Positions 42,320 to 50,323 of a DNA stretch of 64,000 bases are shown piece by piece (the first letter of the stretch is position 1; the number at the start of each line of letters is the position of its first letter). Origin of the DNA: Exobacillus caeni. GTDB taxonomy: Bacteria; Bacillota; Bacilli; Bacillales; Guptibacillaceae. The notes beneath the pieces were generated by a model. It was not told where the DNA came from. It saw nothing but the letters and a program-made list of their open reading frames with translations, and ran no database searches. The stretch is taken from contig NZ_SWLG01000010.1 in assembly GCF_005747095.1 (NCBI RefSeq), positions 92,560-156,559 of the forward strand, read 5' to 3'. The position numbers and the translations under genes were made by a program.

Positions 42320-43223
42320 TACGGGTTCCTCCCTCGTTTTGGCTGGGTTTTTCCACAATATATATTTCTACTGTCTATGAAAAAATCCTTTATCCATTAG
42401 AATTGACCTTAAGGCATTTACCTTTTTTAAAAAGGGAAGTATGGTATTCATCAGTCGAAACGGGGACACGTTACCCCGGGAGTAATTTTTTATTTGCTCT
42501 TCTTATATTTTGTAAGCTATAATATCAATAGGAACAAATGTTCTGTTTTTTAAGTAGCATGGTCAATTGGAAGCACGATAGAAAAGGATTTTTGTTATTT
42601 GGAAAGTAAATGGGAAAAATTAATTTGAAAAATATTCCCAAAATTTAAACATTTAGGTATAATCGGATTTAGGGGTAGAAAAAAATGGAAAATAAGCGTA
42701 TCTACTCGAATAAACACATAAACTGTCATCCTTTATTAAAGCCAGATTGTATCCTGCAGTTAAGTTGAAATTGCTCCCAACAAGATACTGAACAACAAGT
42801 ACGTTTGGTTCAGCGCAACCCTGCGATATTCTTCTTATAGAAACTACTTCTAAGTCAATAAATTCCGCTTCTAGAAAGCTATTCCAACATTTGAAAAAAC
42901 ATCAGAAAAAAACGCATACCTTAAGACACTCTGTGAAAAACTGGAGATCAATATTCCGGGAATTGAAAGGAGGTGTAGATATGTGAGGAAAAAAGTACAT
43001 AATAAAACCCCTGAATCATAAGTCTTGGGGACTCTTTCAGGGGAGTAAGCCGGCCAACAAACCAACTTATCTTTTATTATAACCGCTAACGTTTCAAAAC
43101 GAAACTATAAACGAAACAAAAGCGCAAAGAAAAGTCCTTACGATACATAAAGATAAGTTGAAGTCAGTGAGTTTGCAGTACAGTCTTTCAGCCTATTTAT
43201 ATCATGAAAAATGGAGGTTTTAT
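42320..43223. other. Long gap, mostly AT-rich
   Basis: About 900 bases hold no clear gene. I see a TATAAT at 42658 before a 27-codon frame, a conspicuous AAAGGAGGTGTAGAT followed directly by ATG-TGA at 42981, and a hairpin with CCCCTGAA/TTCAGGGG arms near 43003-43042. A frame from 42871 to 43019 (KAIPTFEKTSEKNAYL...) is protein-like but has no start. This may be the remains of a deleted gene. Confidence 0.4.
42685..42768 (+). CDS. Possible 27-residue peptide
   Basis: A short frame (MENKRIYSNKHINCHPLL...) follows TAGGGGT by about 8 bases and a perfect TATAAT -10 at 42658, but no good -35 is seen. It contains two Cys and no signal. It may be a real small peptide or chance. Confidence 0.22.
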   Translation: MENKRIYSNKHINCHPLLKPDCILQLS

Positions 43224-43721
43224 ATGGAAATTACAGTAGAAAAAGTAACGGAACTTAGAGAATGGGTAGATTACGAGATTAACATCAATACGATGGCTAT
43301 TCTGCCTGCAAAACATCTTGTTTATCAATCGATCGTCATTGAACCATCCGGCAGGTACTATGTAAAAGAAACGGTAAAACAGTTGCTGACGAGAGCATGT
43401 TTGGAAGGCGGTTCTACCTATGAAGGAAGAAAAATTGCGGTTATTCACCATTTTCACTATGAACAGAAAACACCGATCCCGGTAGATCCTAACCAGTCGA
43501 TCTATGCTTTTCCTACAGAATCGCCAACCCAGATCGAATGCTGCTGGATATTTTATAGCCATGTGAGAAGAATTATACCAAGAAACAACGAATGCACGAT
43601 TGAATTTAAGAATAAAACCACATTGGATGTTCGAGTATCTGAACATCAGATCAGAAAGCAAAGAGAAAGAGCTGGAAACTGCATGAGCCATTTCTCGAAT
43701 CGGTTCGTGATTATTAAATAA
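43224..43721 (+). CDS. comK: ComK-family competence regulator, short form
   Basis: This 165-residue protein resembles the Bacillus competence transcription factor ComK, which binds AT-boxes in DNA-uptake gene promoters. Shared features are INTMAILPA near 22-29, GGSTYEGRKIAVIHH (62-76), the core VDPNQSIYAFPTESPTQIECCWI (87-109) and SHVRRI (112-117). It ends at FVIIK. The roughly 27 further residues of B. subtilis ComK, which include the FMLYP element recognised by the MecA adaptor, are missing. ATG 43224 follows ATGGAGG with correct spacing; the frame upstream to 43158 is not needed. It could be a ComK2-type paralogue. Confidence 0.85.
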   Translation: MEITVEKVTELREWVDYEININTMAILPAKHLVYQSIVIEPSGRYYVKETVKQLLTRACLEGGSTYEGRKIAVIHHFHYEQKTPIPVDPNQSIYAFPTESPTQIECCWIFYSHVRRIIPRNNECTIEFKNKTTLDVRVSEHQIRKQRERAGNCMSHFSNRFVIIK

Positions 43722-43731
43722 GCAAAGAGCA

Positions 43732-43765
43732 GGAGCCATTAGGATTTTCTTAATGGCTCTTCTAA
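43732..43765 (+). terminator. Hairpin after comK
   Basis: AGAGCCATTA-type arms: GGAGCCATTA (43732) pairs with TAATGGCTCT (43751), followed by TCTAAC. The T tract is weak. Confidence 0.5.
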
Positions 43766-43843
43766 CAAGCTGTAGATCCTGAATGTTAAAACCTTAAGAG
43801 GGTGATATAATAATGAAAAGCTATTCTGATCGGAGGAAATAGC

Positions 43844-44188
43844 ATGGAAGAAACGTTAAAGCAAATTTTAAATGAAGTGAAAAGCCTGAATGTTCGCCAG
43901 GGCCGGATGGAAGTAGATATAACCAGATTAAAGGATGGCCAGGAGCGAATGGTATCAGATATACATGGACTCAAGGCAGGTCAGAAACGATTGGAATCAG
44001 ATACTCATGAATTAAAAACTGGCCAGGAAAGACTAGAAAAAGGACAAAAGACACTACAGAAAAATCTTGTCGACAGTATGGGGTCTTAAACAGACAAAAT
44101 TATCGAGCACTTTGATAATAGAACAGAAGCATTAAATAAAAGAGTATACAATGTAGAAACGCAAATTGAAGGGTTGAGCAGACAGTAG
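43844..44188 (+). pseudogene. Coiled-coil protein interrupted by an in-frame TAA
   Basis: From ATG 43844 (behind CGGAGGAAATAGC) the frame encodes an 11-residue-type repeat: ITRLKDGQERMVSDIHGLKAGQKRLESD, then HELKTGQERLEKGQ, a long amphipathic coiled coil. A TAA at 44087 ends the frame after 81 residues. The same frame stays open for 32 codons beyond it (TDKIIEHFDNRTEALNKRV then YNVETQIEGLSRQ) and is again coiled-coil-like before TAG at 44186. So a nonsense change has probably split a 114-residue gene. The short product may still be made. Function unknown. Confidence 0.6.
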
Positions 44189-44239
44189 GAGAAGTTGTCC
44201 TTACTGTCTTTTCTTTTTTTATGGAGGCGATTAAAATTA

Positions 44240-44569
44240 CTAATCAATTTCTTCAAAATAGACGTCATAGTGTAAACGGCAGCCTTCATTAAAACGAGAT
44301 TTGCAGGAAGGGCATTCATAACCGGATTTCAGATATTCATTGACCGTTAATTCATGCTTGCAAACTCCGCAAAGAACCGCTTTTTCATCAAATTTTTCTT
44401 TTGGCCAGCGTGTACGTGGATGGTCGGCGCATTCATCATGGCATTTAAAGCATGGATAGTAAGTATCACAGCAATCGAACTTGATCGCAATAATATCTTG
44501 AGGTGTCTGGTAATGCTCGCACCTTGTTTCTTCGTCAACGAGCTTGCCTTTTAGTGGTAGCTGTTTCAT
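44240..44569 (-). CDS. CHY zinc-finger protein
   Basis: This 109-residue cytoplasmic protein has the CHY zinc-finger pattern: CEHY near residue 17, DCCDTYYPCFKCHDEC, ADHP, CGVCKHEL, and ECPSCKSRFNEGCRLHY at the end. These ligands would bind about three zinc ions. In eukaryotes CHY fingers occur in Pirh2-type ubiquitin ligases; in bacteria the free-standing proteins have no known role. It starts behind GAAAGGAAAGCTAATC and stands alone. Confidence 0.9.
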   Translation of the reverse strand: MKQLPLKGKLVDEETRCEHYQTPQDIIAIKFDCCDTYYPCFKCHDECADHPRTRWPKEKFDEKAVLCGVCKHELTVNEYLKSGYECPSCKSRFNEGCRLHYDVYFEEID

Positions 44570-44782
44570 GATTAGCTTTCCTTTCTGAAAAATTTTCTTT
44601 TAGTTATGTTGTTTGTTTTATCATTATCTAATCGTAACACACCTCCTAACCATTAGTGTGAGGCAGGTTCGATGAAAGTTTCAAAAATGGAATTCAGATT
44701 GAGGTAAAAATAGCTAAAGAAGGTCTGAAGTTCATTAATAGTTTAATTCAATTAATTTTACAAGTAGAAGGTTCTGATAAGT

Positions 44783-44949
44783 ATGCCAAAAGTTACGCCG
44801 TTTTTTAATGTTCACAGGAAACACGGAAGAGGCGATGAATTACTATACTTCTTTAATTAAAGCCTATAGGGAACTACGGATTTAGTAAAAGGTTTGGATG
44901 GGTGACTGATCGGTTCGGTGTTTCATGGCAGCTTACTCTTCCTCAATAG
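44783..44949 (+). pseudogene. Decayed PhnB/3-demethylubiquinone-methyltransferase-like VOC gene
   Basis: MPKVTPFFN begins at 44783. After a one-base frameshift it continues MFTGNTEEAMNYYTSLIKA, the typical start of this VOC family. After a large internal deletion it ends with GFSKRFGWVTDRFGVSWQL and TLPQ-stop. More than half of the usual length (about 140-160 residues) is missing. The gene is not functional. Confidence 0.8.
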
Positions 44950-45062
44950 CTTATTCTATTATGCTTCATCAATTCAGTTAATTAAATTCTCCAATAACGG
45001 GTATAAAACCAGTAGATTCAAACCAGGTGAATTAGTCACTTATAAGTCTGGAGGATTTATAT

Positions 45063-45917
45063 ATGAAGTGGAGAGGGAGAAGAGGAAGCACTAACGTTGA
45101 GGATCGCAGAGGGCGCGGGGGTGGAGGAGTAGGAAAGCTAGCTGGCGGTGGGATCGGAGGTATTGTGCTCCTCCTAGTTGTGATACTGCTTGGAGGAGAT
45201 CCCGGACAGCTACTGAATGCGATTACGAACATGACGACCGAAACATCGGCCCCATATCAAGAAACTGAGCAGGAACAAGAGGCGTCTGAATTTGTTTCCG
45301 TTGTACTGGCGGATACGGAAGATGTATGGACAAAGATTTTCAATGAGAGGGGCCTGGAATACACAGAGCCTACCCTGGTTCTTTACACAGATAGCGTTCA
45401 GTCAGCCTGTGGCCTGTCTACGTCAGCAACAGGACCGTTCTACTGCCCGGGTGACCAGAAGCTTTATATCGATTTGAGTTTCTACGAGCAGCTCAGGACA
45501 GAATTTCAAGCGCCTGGAGACTTTGCGATGGCATACGTGATCGCCCATGAAGTTGGGCATCATGTCCAGACACTGTTAGGAACGACGGAGGAAGTGATGC
45601 CGCTTCGGCAGCAGCTTAGCGAAGAAGAGTTCAACAAGTATCTAGTCAGATTTGAGCTGCAAGCAGATTATTATGCTGGCGTATGGGCACATCATGCACA
45701 GTCGATGGACCTGTTAGAAGAAGGCGACCTTGAAGAAGCGCTGAACGCAGCGACCGCTGTTGGGGATGATACACTTCAACAGAAATCACTCGGACGCGTT
45801 GTGCCCGAGAGTTTTACGCACGGAACATCAAAGCAAAGGAAGAATTGGTTCTATAAAGGATACCAGTCCGGAACCATCAAGGGCGGAGACACATTTGAAG
45901 CGAAGTTACAAAATTGA
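45063..45917 (+). CDS. ypfJ: YpfJ-like neutral zinc metallopeptidase
   Basis: This membrane-anchored protein of 284 residues starts MKWRGRRGSTNVEDRRG, has a Gly-rich segment and one membrane helix (about 31-46, GIGGIVLLLVVILLGG), then an extracytoplasmic peptidase domain. The zinc motif is VIAHEVGHHVQ. The third-ligand region is FELQADYYAGVWAHH, and GACSGxxS-like ACGLSTSATGPFYCPGDQ precedes it. All are hallmarks of the YpfJ family. The physiological substrate is unknown. It starts behind CTGGAGGATTTATAT, and a palindromic repeat follows directly after the stop. Confidence 0.93.
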   Translation: MKWRGRRGSTNVEDRRGRGGGGVGKLAGGGIGGIVLLLVVILLGGDPGQLLNAITNMTTETSAPYQETEQEQEASEFVSVVLADTEDVWTKIFNERGLEYTEPTLVLYTDSVQSACGLSTSATGPFYCPGDQKLYIDLSFYEQLRTEFQAPGDFAMAYVIAHEVGHHVQTLLGTTEEVMPLRQQLSEEEFNKYLVRFELQADYYAGVWAHHAQSMDLLEEGDLEEALNAATAVGDDTLQQKSLGRVVPESFTHGTSKQRKNWFYKGYQSGTIKGGDTFEAKLQN

Positions 45918-45922
45918 CGATG

Positions 45923-45980
45923 AAATGGTGCCAGGCACCGCTTGTGGACAGTTGTCCATTTGCAGTGCCTGGCACCATTT
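45923..45980. repeat. GGTGCCAGGCAC palindromic element, copy a
   Basis: The 16-base arms AAATGGTGCCAGGCAC / GTGCCTGGCACCATTT enclose an inner palindrome GTGGACAGTTGTCCAT. It lies between the ypfJ stop and the end of the convergent gene, so it could also act as a bidirectional terminator. Confidence 0.85.
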
Positions 45981-46406
45981 TTAGTCTTTTAATAACTGGT
46001 TATCAAGTTCACGGATTTTGTCATAGGCATTCAGTAAATTTTCAGGGACCAGGGTTTTCCCGTATTCCCACGCATTTTTGTCTATTTTAGCTCTCAGTTG
46101 TCGTTTTTCTCTTTTGTCACCATACATCAGAGTCCTCAGATCATGCCGCTTGTTCTTAAAGTCTAAATAATAGCCGATCTGGCGATAAAGAAGGAGCTTG
46201 ATGAAGTTTTCGTCTGTTTCTTTTACTTTGGGATTTACTTTCGCTTTATATCCATTAACTTTTAAATAGTTGAATTTAATCGTATTCGTCGATACATTAA
46301 AGCTCATCGGTGCAGGCAGGTCATTGTCGATTTCATAGTTTATATCCAACTTGTGTTCCTCTAAAACGCTGTTAATAATATTCTCAATATGCCATATATA
46401 AATCAT
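45981..46406 (-). CDS. Hypothetical protein with degenerate metallopeptidase layout
   Basis: This 141-residue cytoplasmic protein is not assigned to a family with confidence. The segment LLYRQIGYYLDFKNKRHDLR, then KNAWEYGKTLVPENLLNAY, follows the order of M78 (ImmA/IrrE-like) peptidases: an HExxH helix and a later E..A..WA...L.P helix. However, the zinc His residues and catalytic Glu are replaced (RQIGY for HExxH), so it would be an inactive relative if related at all. The ribosome site is weak. It ends one base from repeat copy a. Confidence 0.6.
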   Translation of the reverse strand: MIYIWHIENIINSVLEEHKLDINYEIDNDLPAPMSFNVSTNTIKFNYLKVNGYKAKVNPKVKETDENFIKLLLYRQIGYYLDFKNKRHDLRTLMYGDKREKRQLRAKIDKNAWEYGKTLVPENLLNAYDKIRELDNQLLKD

Positions 46407-46711
46407 TTAACCTATCACTACCTTCCAGAAGCCTTACTTTATTAGTTGTATAATCACTACGTTCTTGTTCCATATAATCAAAAAACTATTTTTACGTCAA
46501 TCTTTATTAAGCCCTATTTCTTTTACGGTTGTGAAAAAAGCATCAACGGAACGACCGATACCTATTGTTTAAATAGTTTGGAAGGCCAGTGTTTTTTTGC
46601 CTTGCACAAAACATGCATAAACTGCACAGAATCTGCACAATAACGTAGGTTACTGCGATATCCTCTTGGGTAAAGAACAATTAGAACTACTACATTTAAG
46701 GAGAGGATATT

Positions 46712-47194
46712 ATGAAACCTTATATAAGGTTTGCACTTATGGTATTAACGTCAACTGTCGTTATGTTTATGTTTAAATATTTAAGCACGTACAAGATCGA
46801 TCACGTCTTTTTTAGTGAGACAAGGCTATATATGGCACTATTGATGGGAGCCTCAATGGCTGTGATCATGTTATTATTCATGCGTAATATGTTAAAGAAT
46901 CGTAAAATGAACATAGGGATCATCACTGGAAGTATCGCAGTGTTCTTTATTGCTCTATTCCTATTGCGCAGCCAGACCATTGTCGATGATGTCGATTATA
47001 TGGAAGCGATGATCCCACACCACTCTATCGCGATTCTAACAAGTGAACGAGCTGAAATCTCTGATCCAAGGGTTAGAAAGCTAGCAGATGAAATTATTAA
47101 AGCACAGGTACGAGAAATCGGTGAGATGAAGAAACTGATCAAAGACCTGGAAGAGGATGAAGAACAAGAAGCGGAAGAAGCGAAAGAAGAATAA
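46712..47194 (+). CDS. DUF305-domain membrane protein
   Basis: This 160-residue protein has three membrane segments (about 7-27, 38-58 and 70-87) followed by an exposed C-terminal domain with DDVDYMEAMIPHHSIAIL and RVRKLADEIIKAQVREIGEM, the DUF305 signature. The HH pair and acidic residues could bind metal; some relatives lie in copper-related loci. The tail is strongly acidic (LEEDEEQEAEEAKEE). It starts 7 bases after AAGGAGAGG. Repeat copy b follows the stop. Confidence 0.88.
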   Translation: MKPYIRFALMVLTSTVVMFMFKYLSTYKIDHVFFSETRLYMALLMGASMAVIMLLFMRNMLKNRKMNIGIITGSIAVFFIALFLLRSQTIVDDVDYMEAMIPHHSIAILTSERAEISDPRVRKLADEIIKAQVREIGEMKKLIKDLEEDEEQEAEEAKEE

Positions 47195-47201
47195 CTTATA
47201 T

Positions 47202-47257
47202 TAAGGTGCCAGGCACTGCTCGTGGACAAATGTCCATCTGCGGTGCCAGGCACCTTA
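47202..47257. repeat. GGTGCCAGGCAC palindromic element, copy b
   Basis: TAAGGTGCCAGGCACTGC and GCGGTGCCAGGCACCTTA form arms around TGGACAAATGTCCA. It lies directly after the DUF305 stop codon. Confidence 0.85.
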
Positions 47258-47262
47258 TTAAT

Positions 47263-47480
47263 TCATTTTACTCTTGTCTTAAGATTCTCTGGAAGCCATC
47301 GCACTGGGTTTGTAGTATCCTTTTTTGAAAATAAACTATGAGGCAGCATGCCGGTGATGATGGTGAATAGGCCGGCCATCACGAACATTACCTGCGTGCA
47401 CTGTGTCGCTTCGACAGCCGCGAGCTTCTCCTGATGATCTCTGACCCTGTTAGTTGCTACAAAGTGTGCAAAAAGGTGAT
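47263..47480 (-). pseudogene. Possible membrane-protein gene fragment, unidentified
   Basis: The minus strand is open and reads HFVATNRVRDHQEKLAAVEA, a hydrophobic helix (VMFVMAGLFTIITGMLPHSL) and PVRWLPENLKTRVK before a stop. Upstream the frame runs into repeat copy c, which encodes nonsense, and no start is visible. It may be the 3' end of a membrane-protein gene cut by insertion of the repeat. The family was not recognised. Confidence 0.3.
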
Positions 47481-47491
47481 AAGGTTTGAAA

Positions 47492-47543
47492 AAGTGCCAG
47501 GCACTGCTCGTGGACAAATGTCCATCTGCGGTGCCTGGCACCA
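47492..47543. repeat. GGTGCCAGGCAC palindromic element, copy c
   Basis: AAGTGCCAGGCACTGC and GCGGTGCCTGGCACC enclose TGGACAAATGTCCA. A further GCATGGCACCAGTGC follows at 47546, as though a second partial copy is nested. Confidence 0.85.
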
Positions 47544-47562
47544 ATGCATGGCACCAGTGCAA

Positions 47563-48279
47563 CTATATAAACAAAAACAAAACAGTTGAAATTACTGCTC
47601 CAAGAATCAAGGGTAACAGTTTTCCCTTTCTTGCGCTTGGAAGTTCTTCTTTAATAATGTTTAAGAGGATGCCGCCTGCAAGCCAACTGAACCATATGGC
47701 ATAGACGACAGTCGGAAGAGTGGTGAAGAATCCAAGTAACCAACCAGCGAGAAGCGATACTGCAAGGATTCTTGAACCGAAGGGATCGTATCGTTTCTTA
47801 TGCTCTATTCGAAGCCCGACATCATTCACGGTAAGGTGCAGGATAAAGATCGCGCCAAAAATGAGGATGCTTTGAGGTTCTTGCTTTAAGCCCTTGATCA
47901 AATAATAACCGATAAAAGCGTTATAGATAACAAATGCCCCGATATGAGCATTAAAAACATAGGAACGCTCTTGTTTGTCCAGTTTTTCCCCTACAACTCT
48001 TACAAAGTGGTTAATCGTATAAAAGGCTATAAACCCGACCGTAGCAATAATATACAGGCTATATGGTTCAAACTGCTTCGGAATATTCAAAACGTGATTG
48101 AATTCCTTCTGTACTTTCTGGAAATCCGGAAGCAAGTGAACGGTAATATAGGCGATAGACGCACCGCTGGCAAAAGTAAGAATGGGTTTTCGGGGATTCT
48201 TCGTTAATTTCGGAAACTTTTTTACAAATAGATGAACGCAACAAAATAGAATTGCTACGACAAGTGTCAATACCTCCAT
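47563..48279 (-). CDS. Polytopic membrane protein with HLLPD motif, paralogue of the gene at 10349
   Basis: This 238-residue integral membrane protein has about seven hydrophobic segments. It shares with the 10349-11077 gene the motifs AYITVHLLPDF, VGLRIEHKKRYDPFGSR and GGILLNIIKEELPSARKG, at the same relative places. An in-frame ATG exists at 48318, but ATG 48279 follows AAGGAGGTTGGAAGT, so it is the start. The family is unknown to me; conserved His and acidic residues in the helices hint at ion handling. It is a single-gene transcript. Confidence 0.78.
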   Translation of the reverse strand: MEVLTLVVAILFCCVHLFVKKFPKLTKNPRKPILTFASGASIAYITVHLLPDFQKVQKEFNHVLNIPKQFEPYSLYIIATVGFIAFYTINHFVRVVGEKLDKQERSYVFNAHIGAFVIYNAFIGYYLIKGLKQEPQSILIFGAIFILHLTVNDVGLRIEHKKRYDPFGSRILAVSLLAGWLLGFFTTLPTVVYAIWFSWLAGGILLNIIKEELPSARKGKLLPLILGAVISTVLFLFI

Positions 48280-48528
48280 ACTTCCAACCTCCTTCCATCT
48301 TTTCTTCCCAATAATCAAATACTAAAAACTAAAATAGATTATCCCTATAAAGAATGGTAAGATATAAAAATGAAAGTATTTTCCATATAAAGTCGCGATT
48401 TGACTTTTTATTATTTGATTCTTAATTTAGCATAAAAGGCTTAAATGGAATGATGCCTGGGCCTTGTTATTGTATTGACCGATCCGATGGCAAATTTCAG
48501 TAGAGTAAAAGAAGAATGCAAAAAGACC

Positions 48529-48556
48529 AGCCGGCAGCTTCTTAACTGTCGGCTGT
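48529..48556. terminator. Hairpin in the 48.3-48.7 kb gap
   Basis: AGCCGGCAG pairs with CTGTCGGCT (one G-U pair) over an 8-base loop. The T tract is weak. No gene is seen between 48280 and 48708. Confidence 0.5.
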
Positions 48557-48614
48557 TACTTATAGATTGATAGGAAGAAAAAGTGATTAATTGGAACTTT
48601 TTTCTTTCTGTTCC

Positions 48615-48628
48615 GTACAACATTGTAC
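48615..48628 (+). promoter_or_regulatory. Short palindrome upstream of the gene at 48709
   Basis: GTACAA-CA-TTGTAC is a 6-base-arm palindrome about 80 bases before the gene. It may be an operator. Confidence 0.3.
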
Positions 48629-48708
48629 ATAGTCTTAAAAGAATAACAGAAGCAGTACATAACCAGGTTTTTAAAGTAGATGACATTTAAGTAGAAAGAG
48701 GTTTTCAG

Positions 48709-50259
48709 ATGAAGAAAAGATCGTGGCTTATTCCTATACTTATGGCGCTTTTCCTAATTTCGCTTGTTTTTGTTCACCAATTATCAATCCAGAAACAGCT
48801 TCCGAGTGAAGGATGGAGCAAGACCGTTACAATCAGCGATGGGGTGAAAGCTAACCAGCCTTTTATCATAAAGGGAGATTCGAACTGGCAGTACTATATC
48901 CAGGTTAAAGATGCCGTCAAGCAGATTACGGTCGATGAACGGTTAAACAAAGTTGATGAAATTACTGTTTTTAAAGACCTTCCTTCAAAAGTGCAATATT
49001 GGACGGATGGAAATAAGATTGTATATTTGAACGAGGGGGATCTGATTGAAAAAGCTCCAGGAACAAATAAAGAAACGGTGATCGATAGCGAGGTAATGGG
49101 ACTTTCCGTTTCTAAACATTATGTGGCCTACTGGAAAAATCATAAAGCGTTTGGATACATACCGTCGGAGGACAAATCGCATGAAGTAGCAGCAACAGAA
49201 AACAACATCATGTCACTCTCTGTATCCGATGCAAAAGAAGATCCTACCCTGCTGATCAATACAAAAAATGAAAATTTAGTCCAGGGATTTATCGTTCCGT
49301 TCATGGAGGAGGGCTCAGAGTTAAATAAAATCTTTGAACTTCCAACTCAGCCAGGAGAATACGTGTCTAATTTTCAACTGGTAGAATCAAACGATAGGTT
49401 ATCAGTTTACTATAACTTTAATGCTGTAAAACAGGGCAACAAGATTGTTGACCATTATGTTGGTGATATCGATAAAGGGGCAGAGGATAACAAGATTGCA
49501 AAAGTGAAAATCGTAGAAGAGGAAACTGGATATCAATTTCAAAAACCTTCTTTTGCGACTTTAACACTCGAGGATGGGCAAAAACATCTTTATTTTAGCG
49601 CAACAGGATTGTTATCGCCGAAGCGTGCTTCTTTCAACGTATACGAAGCGGTATTTGATGAAAACAGTGAAACATGGAAAGCAGAGAGAAGAAGCAGTAC
49701 AGAAAACAGCTCTTATTTCGCTTACCCATTATCAAACGAAGCGATCGTATGGCTTGATAAGCAAAAGGACGAATATCTACTTGCGGGTACGAGCCAGAAT
49801 GAAAAGGTGATCGAATCGAGCCTAAAGACATCAGGGGAGGACTATGCGTTAGCTGGCTACTACACGATGTTCTCTTTGACAGGGTCAGCGATGATGCTGT
49901 TGTTTGTCGCAGGATTCTTGATAGGGCCGGGAATATTCCTGTTCGGGCTTTTCGCTGTAAATATTTCAGCCATTGAGAATGAAAGAGGCTGGGTCCGGTA
50001 TGTAACAGTTGGCCTATTTTTAATCACCGTTATCATTTTCCTGCCAAAAATAGTCTTTGGCCAGTTTTCAGTACTTGCGCCGGAATATTTAGCGTTCCAA
50101 TGGAACGGTATCGTCATCCCGATTATAATCGCGGTCGTCAGCCACTTCCTGTCTAAAGCAGGAGAAAACGAAGATTGGACACTCATCCAAAAGACATTCT
50201 ATGAACTGGGCTTAAACGCATTGTTCATTGTCTTATTGTTTGGTCCTTATATTATTTAA
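48709..50259 (+). CDS. Large membrane protein with extracytoplasmic propeller-like domain, unknown
   Basis: I do not recognise this 516-residue protein. An N-terminal anchor (7-24, LIPILMALFLISLVFV) is followed by about 350 extracytoplasmic residues rich in beta strands with repeating W/Y-x-D/N patterns (VQYWTDGNKIVYLNEG; HYVAYWKNHKAFGYIP; EAIVWLDKQKDEYLLAG), suggestive of a beta-propeller. Four membrane helices then close the protein (about 385-515). The layout suggests a surface sensor or receptor. The start follows AAAGAGGTTTTCAG; repeat copy d follows the stop. Confidence 0.7.
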   Translation: MKKRSWLIPILMALFLISLVFVHQLSIQKQLPSEGWSKTVTISDGVKANQPFIIKGDSNWQYYIQVKDAVKQITVDERLNKVDEITVFKDLPSKVQYWTDGNKIVYLNEGDLIEKAPGTNKETVIDSEVMGLSVSKHYVAYWKNHKAFGYIPSEDKSHEVAATENNIMSLSVSDAKEDPTLLINTKNENLVQGFIVPFMEEGSELNKIFELPTQPGEYVSNFQLVESNDRLSVYYNFNAVKQGNKIVDHYVGDIDKGAEDNKIAKVKIVEEETGYQFQKPSFATLTLEDGQKHLYFSATGLLSPKRASFNVYEAVFDENSETWKAERRSSTENSSYFAYPLSNEAIVWLDKQKDEYLLAGTSQNEKVIESSLKTSGEDYALAGYYTMFSLTGSAMMLLFVAGFLIGPGIFLFGLFAVNISAIENERGWVRYVTVGLFLITVIIFLPKIVFGQFSVLAPEYLAFQWNGIVIPIIIAVVSHFLSKAGENEDWTLIQKTFYELGLNALFIVLLFGPYII

Positions 50260-50263
50260 AAGA

Positions 50264-50319
50264 ATTGGTGCCAGGCACCGCAAATGGACAACTGTCCACG
50301 AGCGGTGCCTGGCACCAGT
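50264..50319. repeat. GGTGCCAGGCAC palindromic element, copy d
   Basis: TTGGTGCCAGGCACCGC and GCGGTGCCTGGCACCAG enclose TGGACAACTGTCCA. The asymmetric inner bases show it is in the opposite orientation to copies a-c. It lies between two convergent gene ends. Confidence 0.85.
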
Positions 50320-50323
50320 TATG

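Noticed and set aside
43197..43739. A 180-codon minus-strand frame antisense to comK
   Set aside because: It exactly mirrors the ComK-like gene and shows no family features.
46446..46643. A 65-codon frame between the hypothetical gene and the DUF305 gene
   Set aside because: It has no ribosome site, no domain and an unlikely composition; the DNA is ordinary AT-rich spacer.
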